Origin: JASJGK01 sp033791585
GTDB taxonomy: Bacteria > SAR324 > XYD2-FULL-50-16
DNA length: 7,497 nt
Direction: 5' to 3'
NCBI GenBank assembly: GCA_033791585.1
Contig: JASJGK010000151.1
Span: 1-7,497 of the forward strand
A program made the translations under genes and the position numbers. Below, in pieces: positions 1-6,624 of this stretch (its first letter is position 1; each line of letters begins with the position of its first letter). The notes under the pieces are model-generated. The model searched no databases and had not been told where the DNA came from. It saw only the letters and a list, made by a program, of their open reading frames with translations.

Positions 1-71
1 TTTAACCCCCAAAACCATTGTAAGACCCAGCCGAATCAGGTAAAAAAAACTTTAACCACGAATTAAAAAAA

Positions 72-104
72 GAGCCTTTGAGGCTCAATTATTTTTTTTG
101 TTTT
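72..104. terminator. Bidirectional hairpin terminator upstream of the porin gene
   Basis: GAGCC (72-76) and GGCTC (82-86) form a 5-bp stem around the loop TTTGA. A T-rich tract follows on the plus strand (about 90-107), and an unbroken A tract precedes it (65-71), so the hairpin is also followed by seven T on the minus strand. On the plus strand it would end a gene entering from the left edge. Frame 1 is open from base 1 to a TAA at 64-66, just before the hairpin, but 21 codons are too few to call a gene. Confidence 0.7.
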
Positions 105-163
105 TTTAGCCTTACTATTATTACTTTTCAGGCCTAAAAATTCTTTGATCACGTTGCTACAGA

Positions 164-1663
164 GTGAAGACCTTGCAAAATAAATTTTATCTCATTGCCA
201 TTGGCCTAGTTTTAGCCGTCACCTTTTCCACCCCACTATTTGCACAAAGCAACTTTAACACCCTCCAAGAAGGTGAATATGAGTTAGTTAGTGAAGAAAC
301 GGTAATACCTACCAACCTTACCCTGCATGGTTCTTATGAAGCTAGTTTTTTAACCGAAAAAACAGGCTTTACTGGTGGTCGAATTGGGCGAGGGACCACA
401 AACCAAGAGATGATTTTTCATTTTCGTTCCACCTTCAATGAGCATGTTTCTATCAATGCTCATGTTTCCAATTTAAAAACCGATCTTTCCACCCAAAGGT
501 ATGGTTACGGGAGCGAGCGCGCAGATGAATGGGGCGACTCTCGTGATTCAGATGGAATGAACCTCTATTTTAAAGAAAGTTACTTAGAGTACAACCATAA
601 TCCCAATGCTGTTTTAAAAATCGGCCGTCACAAAGCCAGTTTAGGCGATGAGCAAGGCCTAATTTATGAGGGCTACGGAAATGGCATCACTCAAAAATGC
701 CGTGTCGGCACCTGGTGTTACTATGCTGGTGCCATGCAACTGGGCGATAAAGAAAACGATACCCTGTATTGGGGTGAGCTTACCTACCCTGTTTACCAAA
801 CTGGCGTAATCATCAACGACCCATGGGAAGGTAAAAGACAAAAAGAATCTTTAGATATTGAATTCATTCGTGCAATTTACAATGGCTCTAAAATTCCGAT
901 GAATAATAAGGGCACCTGGGCCGCCGCTGGTAGCGGCAACCAAGCTACGACTGACGCTGGTGATGCTGTATTTTTTGATAATCAAACCGTGGAATACATT
1001 GCCATGAATATCAAATGGAATTGGGATAAGCTCCAAAGTAAATTTTATTTTGCTAGCCTTGGCGGCCATAGAGATTTCTATTCTCAAGACGCAACTACTA
1101 GTGAATATACATACCTAACTAACCGTGGGCAAGGCGGTGGAATGGGGCAGGTTTCCTTTGATTATACCTATGAACCCGAATGGAAGGTACGCTATCAAAA
1201 GTTTCTATCCTCAGGAACTGAGCAAGCCAGTAGCGATGAAAAATATTGGGAAAGGGACTCAACAGGTTACCAAGAGATCCAAAAAGGATACTTTGGTGAC
1301 GCTCTATTTTACCTCAACGGAATCCAAAAAAGTGGTGATGGCCACTCTGCCCAAAACCTGATCTACAATCGTATAGGGTTATCCTATGTAGATGTTCTGG
1401 GAGACTACGCCTTTGATATGGATATCTATGAATTTAAACACAATAAAGCGGTGTTTGTTGATAACGGCTCCAAAAAAAGCAGCATTGGCCAAGAGGTGGA
1501 TATAGTTTTTCGCTGGAGTCTTGAGGAGCATTTGATTTTAAAGGCCTACAGTGCGTTTTTTAGAGGTAAAGGGGCCTATTCTGAGTCAGATTCAGTCGTC
1601 GCAACCACAGCTGTGCAAGAAGACTACAGCCGTTGGGGCTTACATCTTATGTATAAGTTTTAG
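164..1663 (+). CDS. Outer-membrane beta-barrel (porin-like) protein
   Basis: This is a 499-residue exported protein, most likely an outer-membrane channel. Residues 1-27 form a signal peptide: K2 and K7, a hydrophobic core from about 8 to 20, and a probable cut after PLFA (A27/Q28). The mature part is rich in aromatic residues and alternating polar/apolar stretches, and the last residue is F499 in YKF, the usual C-terminal signature for outer-membrane barrel insertion. Residues 151-165 (LKIGRHKASLGDEQG) recall the strand pattern of alginate-export-type porins, but I cannot confirm the family or substrate. C179 and C185 could form a disulphide. The start is GTG at 164: an in-frame TGA lies at 146-148, and this start gives a complete signal peptide. 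The Shine-Dalgarno sequence is weak (ACAGAG). hemL follows after 58 bases with no visible terminator, so read-through is possible. Confidence 0.8.
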   Translation: MKTLQNKFYLIAIGLVLAVTFSTPLFAQSNFNTLQEGEYELVSEETVIPTNLTLHGSYEASFLTEKTGFTGGRIGRGTTNQEMIFHFRSTFNEHVSINAHVSNLKTDLSTQRYGYGSERADEWGDSRDSDGMNLYFKESYLEYNHNPNAVLKIGRHKASLGDEQGLIYEGYGNGITQKCRVGTWCYYAGAMQLGDKENDTLYWGELTYPVYQTGVIINDPWEGKRQKESLDIEFIRAIYNGSKIPMNNKGTWAAAGSGNQATTDAGDAVFFDNQTVEYIAMNIKWNWDKLQSKFYFASLGGHRDFYSQDATTSEYTYLTNRGQGGGMGQVSFDYTYEPEWKVRYQKFLSSGTEQASSDEKYWERDSTGYQEIQKGYFGDALFYLNGIQKSGDGHSAQNLIYNRIGLSYVDVLGDYAFDMDIYEFKHNKAVFVDNGSKKSSIGQEVDIVFRWSLEEHLILKAYSAFFRGKGAYSESDSVVATTAVQEDYSRWGLHLMYKF

Positions 1664-1721
1664 CCCACTTCACAAAACATAACCTAAAAATTTCAAATTT
1701 CAGAATTGTAAGGATTTTAAT

Positions 1722-3005
1722 ATGCAAACCAGTAAATCAAAACAACTTTTCACCCGTGCACAACAATCCATCCCTGGTGGTGTAAACAGCCCCGTTAGGG
1801 CCTTTCGAAGTGTTGGCGGTGAGCCACTATTTATAGACAAGGCTTATGGTAGTAAGATGCTCGATGTAGATGGAAATGAGTTTATTGATTATGTTGGCTC
1901 ATGGGGGCCCATGATCATTGGTCATGCCAATGAGCATGTATTAGACCGTATCAGGGAAGTAATGAAAAACGGCCTTTCCTTTGGCGCTCCTACTCAGTTA
2001 GAAATAGATTTAGCCGAAAAAATTAGAGGCATTGTTCCCTCTATGGAATTGGTTCGTATGGTCAACAGCGGCACCGAAGCTACCATGTCTGCCATTCGTG
2101 CAGCCAGAGGCTACACAGGTAGAGACAAAATTATAAAGTTTTCTGGCTGTTACCATGGCCACGCAGATTACCTTTTGGTTAAGGCTGGCAGTGGGGTGGC
2201 AACCCTAGGCTCACCTGATTCACCGGGTGTACCTGCGGCTTTTGCTGCTGAAACTTTAATTGCTCAATACAATAATATTGATGAAGTAAAAGAGCTGGTA
2301 GAAAAGTATAACGGTGAGGTCGCCTGTATTATTTTGGAGCCCGTTGCAGGCAACATGGGTGTTATCCCCCCTAAGGGTGATTTTTTAAAGCAGCTCCGTG
2401 AGCTATGCGATTTAAATGGGATTGTACTAATATTCGATGAGGTTATGACTGGCTTTCGGGTGGCCCTAGGCTGCGCCCAAGAGATGTATCATGTGGAGCC
2501 TGATCTAACCTGTATTGGTAAGATTATCGGTGGCGGCATGCCTGTTGGTGCTTACGGTGGTAAGAAAAAAATCATGGAACGAATCAGCCCCAGTGGCGAC
2601 ATCTACCAAGCTGGAACCCTATCTGGCAACCCCGTAGCCATGGCCGCTGGTCTTGCTACTTTAGAAATTCTAGAACAACCAGGCTTTTACTCCGACCTAG
2701 GCCAAAAGGTAACTTGGCTCTGTAACGAAATGGAAGATGCTTTAAAGGCGGCTGGGCGACCTTACCATATGGAAAAGGTTGGCGGTATGTTTGGCTTTTA
2801 CTTTATAGATCACCCTGTGCAGAATTTTGAAGACGCATTAGGTTGCGACCAAAAACTATTTGGTGACTACTTTAGGCAGATGTTAATCAACGGCATCTAC
2901 ATCGCACCTTCGGCCTTTGAGGCATCATTTATGTCTGCCGCTCACAGTGAAGATGATTTAGCTAAGACAGCTAGCGCCTTTAAAAAGAGTTTAGCTGCTA
3001 TTTAA
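1722..3005 (+). CDS. hemL: Glutamate-1-semialdehyde 2,1-aminomutase
   Basis: This cytoplasmic PLP enzyme converts glutamate-1-semialdehyde to 5-aminolevulinate, the last step of the five-carbon (C5) route to tetrapyrroles. At 427 residues it has the normal family length. Family blocks are intact: SIPGGVNSPVRAF near the N-terminus (16-28), NSGTEA (115-120) for phosphate binding, CYHGHADY (143-150), the IFDEVMTGFR block (237-246) with D239 contacting the cofactor, and K267 in IGKIIGGGMPVGAYGG as the Schiff-base lysine. The C-terminal block IYIAPSAFEASFMSAAHSE also fits. The start is ATG at 1722 with TAAGGA (1709-1714) as a well-placed ribosome binding site. It lies 58 bases downstream of the porin gene and is convergent with the rhodanese gene. 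No other haem gene is visible nearby. Confidence 0.97.
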   Translation: MQTSKSKQLFTRAQQSIPGGVNSPVRAFRSVGGEPLFIDKAYGSKMLDVDGNEFIDYVGSWGPMIIGHANEHVLDRIREVMKNGLSFGAPTQLEIDLAEKIRGIVPSMELVRMVNSGTEATMSAIRAARGYTGRDKIIKFSGCYHGHADYLLVKAGSGVATLGSPDSPGVPAAFAAETLIAQYNNIDEVKELVEKYNGEVACIILEPVAGNMGVIPPKGDFLKQLRELCDLNGIVLIFDEVMTGFRVALGCAQEMYHVEPDLTCIGKIIGGGMPVGAYGGKKKIMERISPSGDIYQAGTLSGNPVAMAAGLATLEILEQPGFYSDLGQKVTWLCNEMEDALKAAGRPYHMEKVGGMFGFYFIDHPVQNFEDALGCDQKLFGDYFRQMLINGIYIAPSAFEASFMSAAHSEDDLAKTASAFKKSLAAI

Positions 3006-3017
3006 AATGTTTTGAGC

Positions 3018-3175
3018 CGAGCTGCCTAAAGAACAAGTCATTGAATGCAGCGAGCCGCCTAAAGCGACCTAACATATACTCGAAGGGCGAATCGCCTAAA
3101 GGAAATTTAAAAGCCCTAAGCCACCAAAGGTAAGGTCCGCTGCTTTAAACTATTAAAGCAGCGAGCTGCCTATAT
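3018..3175. repeat. Short interspersed repeat, CGAGCYGCCTAAAG, four copies
   Basis: The space between convergent hemL and the rhodanese gene contains copies of a 14-mer close to CGAGCYGCCTAAAG. They are at 3018-3031, 3051-3064, 3088-3101 (CGAATCGCCTAAAG) and 3162-3175 (diverged at its end and running over the rhodanese stop codon). A fifth, weaker match lies at 3117-3129. Start-to-start spacing of the four clear copies is 33, 37 and 74 bases. No protein reading frame explains them. Confidence 0.6.
3139..3162. terminator. Perfect 10-bp hairpin between convergent genes (possible terminator)
   Basis: GCTGCTTTAA (3139-3148) and TTAAAGCAGC (3153-3162) are exact inverted repeats around a 4-base loop, ACTA. 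The position just past the rhodanese stop and between converging transcripts suits a shared terminator. However, neither strand has a T run after the stem, so it is not a standard intrinsic terminator. It could instead protect the RNA end or belong to the surrounding repeat. Confidence 0.4.
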
Positions 3176-3643
3176 CCCGATTTTAATCTTATAGGGGTTT
3201 TCACCTTTTTCAGGCACAATCGGCCGAGCTGGGTAACCATCTCTAAGGCCACGTTGGAGGTGATAGATGCGGCTTAGGCTTAAACGACGCAGAGTATGCA
3301 AGGCCTTGGAAGACCTAAAACCACTGGCACAATAAATTAAGTAAGTCTTTGCTGGGTCAAGTTTTTGAACCTCTAAAGCAAAGTTAGGTGAGTTGAAGTT
3401 GATCAACTGGGCACCAACAACATGGCCTTGAACAAACTCTTCAGGAGTTCTAAGATCAAGTACAACGAAGTTAGGGTTGTCTTTATTATCTCTTAGCACT
3501 TGAGAGGCTTCCTTCTTGGTCACGTTAATGACTCTAGGGTCACCACTCGGTGTGGCAGGCGTATCTTCAGTGACATGGCCTTCGCATCCGGTTAAAAAAA
3601 ATAAGCCTGAAATTAGGCTTACTAGTAAAATCATTTTTTTCAT
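3170..3643 (-). CDS. Rhodanese-domain lipoprotein
   Basis: This 157-residue protein is a single-domain rhodanese (sulphurtransferase fold) with a lipoprotein signal. MKKMILLVSLISGLFFLTGC ends in a lipobox, LTGC, making C20 the lipidated residue; E21 at +2 is not the inner-membrane retention aspartate, so outer-membrane sorting is likely. The rhodanese domain runs from about 42 to 142: FVVLDLRTPEEFVQGHVVGA (59-78), then the active-site loop CASGFR with C105 as catalytic cysteine and R110 closing the loop. The normal glycine-rich tail is RGLRDGYPA. It probably acts in the periplasm; the substrate is unknown. The stop overlaps a short repeat. The start codon is 20 bases from that of divergent lpxC, so its promoter probably lies within the lpxC coding region. 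The ribosome binding site (GGAT) is modest. Confidence 0.88.
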   Translation of the reverse strand: MKKMILLVSLISGLFFLTGCEGHVTEDTPATPSGDPRVINVTKKEASQVLRDNKDNPNFVVLDLRTPEEFVQGHVVGAQLINFNSPNFALEVQKLDPAKTYLIYCASGFRSSKALHTLRRLSLSRIYHLQRGLRDGYPARPIVPEKGENPYKIKIGI

Positions 3644-3644
3644 T

Positions 3645-3650
3645 TATAAT
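3645..3650 (+). promoter_or_regulatory. Consensus -10 box ahead of lpxC
   Basis: TATAAT at 3645-3650 matches the sigma70 -10 consensus exactly. It lies 13 bases before the lpxC ATG in the 20-base gap between the two divergent start codons. A start of transcription about 7 bases downstream (near 3657) would leave a leader of roughly 7 bases, too short for a Shine-Dalgarno site, and none is seen. The -35 region would fall in the rhodanese signal-peptide coding sequence and has no good match (CTAGTA at 17-base spacing), so the call rests on the -10 box. Confidence 0.4.
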
Positions 3651-3663
3651 CCATAAAATTGCC

Positions 3664-4524
3664 ATGAACCAAACAACCATAAAAGAAAGTTGCTTACTCC
3701 CTGGCGGTATTGGCTTGCACTCAGGTAAAAAGGTTGATGTAACCTTCCATCCTGCCCCCCCTAATTCTGGAATCATTTTCCACCGTACAGATAAATCTGT
3801 CAAAATTCCTGCCAACTGGCGGTATGCAGAAGCTAGTGCATTATGTACCACTATTGGCATTGGTGATGTAAAGTTGGGCACAATTGAACACCTTTTGAGT
3901 GCCTGCAATGGCCTAGGTATTGATAACCTAGAGGTAGAATTAACAGGCGAAGAGGTGCCTATTTATGATGGTAGTGGCATTGCATTTGTAGAAAAATTTA
4001 AACAGATCGGTTTAAAAGAGTTGGACGCAACAAAAAAAATGATCCGCATCACCAAGCCCGTTTCCTTTACCCAAGGGGATATTTCCATCATGGCTACCCC
4101 TTCCCAAGATTCGCAATTTAACTTCTCCATTGATTTTGACCATGATCAAGTCCGCGCCCAAGAGTTTCAATTTACTCTTACAGCGGCAGCCTACCATGAG
4201 CAGATTGCAGCGGCAAAAACCTTCTGCCGTGAAGAAGACATCCCAAAGATGCAAGAGGCAGGTTTAATCAAGGGGGCTAGTGAAGATATCGCTGTGATTT
4301 TAGACAGCCAAGGTGGTTTTAAAAATATGGGTGTCATGACTTGGCTCAATGAGCCGAATCTACACAAAATTTTAGACCAGATTGGTGATTTTTACTTAGC
4401 CGATAACATGCGCATTCTAGGCAACATCTTCAGCCATAAATCTGGGCACGCTAGCCATTTTGCTTTTATTAGTCATTTGATGAATGAGCGGCAGGATGCT
4501 TTTGAGGTTGTGCCTGTTCCTTAA
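3664..4524 (+). CDS. lpxC: UDP-3-O-acyl-N-acetylglucosamine deacetylase
   Basis: LpxC is the zinc-dependent enzyme that removes the acetyl group from UDP-3-O-acyl-GlcNAc, the first committed step of lipid A synthesis, in the cytoplasm. Family features are all present: GGIGLHSGKKV (14-24), APPNSGIIFHRTD (31-43), the TIEHLLSA block (73-80) with E75 as catalytic base and H76 as zinc ligand, and IYDGSG (100-105). H234 and D238 in LHKILDQIGDFYL are the other two zinc ligands, and H262 in KSGHASH is the catalytic histidine. At 286 residues it is somewhat shorter than the 305-residue E. coli protein, mostly at the C-terminus, and it lacks the hydrophobic tail that targets the E. coli enzyme to FtsH; control may differ (inference). 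It starts at ATG 3664 with no visible Shine-Dalgarno sequence. It is not in the usual ftsZ-lpxC division cluster here. Confidence 0.95.
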   Translation: MNQTTIKESCLLPGGIGLHSGKKVDVTFHPAPPNSGIIFHRTDKSVKIPANWRYAEASALCTTIGIGDVKLGTIEHLLSACNGLGIDNLEVELTGEEVPIYDGSGIAFVEKFKQIGLKELDATKKMIRITKPVSFTQGDISIMATPSQDSQFNFSIDFDHDQVRAQEFQFTLTAAAYHEQIAAAKTFCREEDIPKMQEAGLIKGASEDIAVILDSQGGFKNMGVMTWLNEPNLHKILDQIGDFYLADNMRILGNIFSHKSGHASHFAFISHLMNERQDAFEVVPVP

Positions 4525-4540
4525 GGCCTCGGCCTTTTTT
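4523..4540 (+). terminator. Intrinsic terminator of lpxC
   Basis: AAGGCC (4523-4528) pairs with GGCCTT (4531-4536); in practice this is AAGGC/GCCTT with a CTCG tetraloop. It runs straight into a T run to 4540, and a second T-rich tract follows at about 4544-4555. The stem begins inside the TAA stop codon (4522-4524), so the transcript ends right at the gene end. Confidence 0.75.
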
Positions 4541-4794
4541 AGGTTTTCTTTTTTTGCCCGTCTTAATTTAGAGTCTTGGGTATAAGTATTTTTTCTTCAT
4601 TCCTCGCCGTGCCGCCCCCTTACGCCTTTCCTTTTAGATGCCCAATGCTTTGCCCATAGTGCTGTTGGAAATTTTTAGGGTATAATTTTTAGCCCCCTCT
4701 CCTAAGGTCGTGCTGCTAATTTTTCAAGTTTAGGGCTTATTTCTCTTAGGTATGCTCCAAGTATTCGCTTAACTCTTTTGTGCCAGAGGGGAAT
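4541..4794. other. Gene-free stretch after lpxC
   Basis: I see no supported gene, tRNA or classical structured RNA in these 254 bases. There is an exact TATAAT at 4681-4686 without a matching -35 box, and a spaced inverted repeat CCTAAG (4701-4706) / CTTAGG (4745-4750). Neither is enough to call a function. Confidence 0.5.
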
Positions 4795-5064
4795 GTAACG
4801 AGTGAAATATCCCTGCTACCGGTCCCTAACTTTCAACAAAATTCATGGCTAGAGTAATCTTGTTGGCTTCCCAACTACCAACTTGAGTTAGACTGTAACA
4901 AGTGAAATAGCTCTGCTACAGTGCCCCCTTTAAACCCATTAATAGCTCCGCTATTAAAAAGCATAGTTGCCTTAAGCAAATTTATTGGCTGCACCACCAA
5001 CCCATCTAGAATGCACCGAGTGAAAAATCCCTGTTACAGAACCCTAACTTTAAATCCATTAAGC
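4795..5064. repeat. Three diverged tandem copies of a roughly 100-118 base unit
   Basis: The conserved core lies at 4795-4847, 4895-4945 and 5013-5063, so units start 100 and 118 bases apart. Copies 1 and 3 agree at 32 of their first 39 bases without gaps; copy 2 matches copy 1 at 23 of the first 27. The shared pattern is GTAACGAGTGAAATA, then CCCTGYTACAG, then CCCTAACTTT or a relative, then ATYCATTA. The linker after copies 1 and 2 also shares TTGGCT (4863-4868, 4985-4990) and ACCAAC (4877-4882, 4996-5001), so the whole unit repeats. No protein frame runs through it convincingly. Confidence 0.65.
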
Positions 5065-5085
5065 ACGAAGCAATTTAAGTTTCCC

Positions 5086-5131
5086 CAAAGGATTTATCCT
5101 TTGCAAATAAAAACAAAAGCCGCAGGCTTTT
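5086..5131. promoter_or_regulatory. Two tandem hairpins in the toxin-gene leader
   Basis: The first hairpin pairs CAAAGGA (5086-5092) with TCCTTTG (5097-5103) around TTTA. The second pairs AAAAGCC (5115-5121) with GGCTTTT (5125-5131) around GCA. Both stems are perfect 7-bp pairings. The second ends 8 bases before the AGGAG ribosome binding site of the gene at 5150. On the plus strand no T run follows, so it should not stop transcription into the toxin gene. On the minus strand it is followed by a T-rich tract and could terminate leftward transcripts. A role as a leader structure affecting translation is inference. Confidence 0.5.
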
Positions 5132-5139
5132 ACAAAACT

Positions 5140-5144
5140 AGGAG
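5140..5144 (+). promoter_or_regulatory. Strong ribosome binding site for the LysM toxin candidate
   Basis: AGGAG at 5140-5144 lies 5 bases before ATG 5150. It is the best Shine-Dalgarno match in the window and fixes the start of the downstream gene. Confidence 0.8.
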
Positions 5145-5149
5145 AATAA

Positions 5150-6622
5150 ATGGCAAGAGTAACCTTTGATACATCAGAAAAACTGGCAAATCTTGCCCGC
5201 AGAGAGACTTCAAAAGTCTATGAAAACTCAAGCGCCAAATTTAAAAAGAGATTTCAAGTCGAAATAGACTATGAAGCCCGTAAAGCCCTAATAGGCGTTT
5301 CTTCCAAATCACAAAGAATCGAAATCCAGAAGAGAGTATGCCAAGAATTTGGAGATCTCCACGCTGAAACAATTTATCTTATGTTTCCTCAGATGGTTTT
5401 TTTATATGGGAGAGCTGAGGAGCATAGTGGCAAAGTAAATCTCTACCACCCTGCTATTTCATTATGGATAGCAAGCGACAAGCAAATTGCAACCTACCAC
5501 AAACACAACCCCCATGTTGCAGCAAAACAATTTGCCACAAACTGGGTAACTACAAACGACAAAGGGGAGCTAGTAATGCACCCAAGTCGTATCCCAAAAG
5601 AAGTGGTGAAACATGGGGAAAGCTTAGCTTGCGTGCAGCATAAATTAAAACTGGAAGCCCAAGCCAGTGGTACCCCCACCAATCTAGCAGCAAAAAAGGG
5701 CGAGAAAACCTACACAATCAAAAAAGGCGATACCCTTTGGGGCATTGCTGAAAAGCACTATGGAAGCGGCTTTAAGTGGCGCAAAATCGCCGAGGCCAAC
5801 CCAGACAAAATTAAATATCTCCCTAATGAAGTTGTACATATTTATCCTGGCGATGAGCTGGTTATCCCTGAAGTGGACTTAAGCGAAGAAAAGAATAAAG
5901 CCTTACCAGAAAGCGCCCCAACAAAAGCAGATAAGCAAGCTAACCAGCCAGCAATCGAGAAGGAAAAAGAACAATTCCAATGGAACTGGAATGAGCATGT
6001 CTTTATTTTCAAGGGGCAGAAAAGCCTCCAACAAGTGGTTGATTATTTTAATGACTTAATGAAACTAAAAAAAGAAAAAAAGATCACTGTGAAGCAGGTA
6101 ACAGAGCACGATGGTAAAGTCTATTTTCCGCTCAAGACAATGGACACATTGGAGGAGCATGAACGGCAAATGTTAATCATTTATACTCTTGCCATTTTTG
6201 GCCTAGATAAAACGCAAAAGTTTTTTGAACGGGGAAGAGGGCATGATGCCACTACTTGGAAAATTGACCCAAAGAGCGAAGAGGGCCAATGGATTTTAAA
6301 TAGTACTACTTACAAAGCAGAAAAAAATGTAATTAAGAGAAAGATTAGAGAAAAGATTAAGAAAGGTGAAGACTTAAGCGAAGAATTTAAATTTAATAAA
6401 GGAGCAGATCTTCAACTTTTTGGTGCATTTGGCACAATGCATTGGAAAGCGACCCTAAACCCAATAACAGGTATCTATGATTTAATTCTTTGGGATGACT
6501 TTGATTTTGAGGCAGCGACTCATCGTACTGGCATTGCTGAAGCCTTGACCACCTTAGCTCGTGAAGGCGATTTTACCCCCTTCCGCACAGAGTTGCGAAC
6601 GACTTTGGACATTAACCAATAG
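5150..6622 (+). CDS. LysM protein with C-terminal colicin M-like (lipid II-degrading) toxin domain
   Basis: This is a 490-residue protein, probably an antibacterial toxin. Residues 1-180 are unrecognised, without signal peptide or membrane helix. Residues 187-240 are a LysM domain (YTIKKGDTLWGIAEKHYG at 188-205, ending IYPGDELVIP). A charged K/E/P/A-rich linker (241-275) follows, then a C-terminal domain from about 276 to 490. In this last part WDDFDFEAATHRT (448-460) gives D449-x-F451-D452-x5-H458-R459. Colicin M has D226-x-Y228-D229-x5-H235-R236, residues essential for cutting the lipid II carrier in the periplasm; order and spacing agree, with F for Y. The stretch before it (LFGAFGTMHWKATLNPITGIYDLIL) and GDFTPFRTEL after it also suit that fold. 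Export route is unknown; lack of a signal peptide plus LysM suggests a secretion-system or lysis-released effector. It is convergent with a membrane protein that may give immunity. The toxin call is inference from the motif. Confidence 0.68.
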   Translation: MARVTFDTSEKLANLARRETSKVYENSSAKFKKRFQVEIDYEARKALIGVSSKSQRIEIQKRVCQEFGDLHAETIYLMFPQMVFLYGRAEEHSGKVNLYHPAISLWIASDKQIATYHKHNPHVAAKQFATNWVTTNDKGELVMHPSRIPKEVVKHGESLACVQHKLKLEAQASGTPTNLAAKKGEKTYTIKKGDTLWGIAEKHYGSGFKWRKIAEANPDKIKYLPNEVVHIYPGDELVIPEVDLSEEKNKALPESAPTKADKQANQPAIEKEKEQFQWNWNEHVFIFKGQKSLQQVVDYFNDLMKLKKEKKITVKQVTEHDGKVYFPLKTMDTLEEHERQMLIIYTLAIFGLDKTQKFFERGRGHDATTWKIDPKSEEGQWILNSTTYKAEKNVIKRKIREKIKKGEDLSEEFKFNKGADLQLFGAFGTMHWKATLNPITGIYDLILWDDFDFEAATHRTGIAEALTTLAREGDFTPFRTELRTTLDINQ

Positions 6623-6624
6623 TC

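Noticed and set aside
1..66. C-terminal tail of a gene entering from the left in frame 1, ending TAA at 64-66
   Set aside because: Only 21 open codons, with no recognisable sequence; the terminator just after it is suggestive but not enough.
3567..3908. Minus-strand open frame of 113 codons across the rhodanese and lpxC starts
   Set aside because: It overlaps two certain genes, lpxC in antisense and rhodanese in another frame; it is a shadow frame.
4820..4895. Possible integron attC site (CCCTAAC near 4824 and GTTAGAC at 4887 as outer arms)
   Set aside because: The arm pairing is imperfect, copy 2 of the repeat lacks the CTAAC arm, and no integrase or cassette order is seen.
4893..5040. SOS/LexA operator before the colicin-like gene
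   Set aside because: CTGCTACAG and CTGTTACAG occur in the repeats, but the required CTGT-N8-ACAG spacing is absent.
4921..5169. Plus-strand open frame of 82 codons (GTG start) overlapping the start of the LysM gene
   Set aside because: It runs through the tandem repeat units, has no ribosome binding site, overlaps the well-supported ATG at 5150 in another frame and shows no domain.
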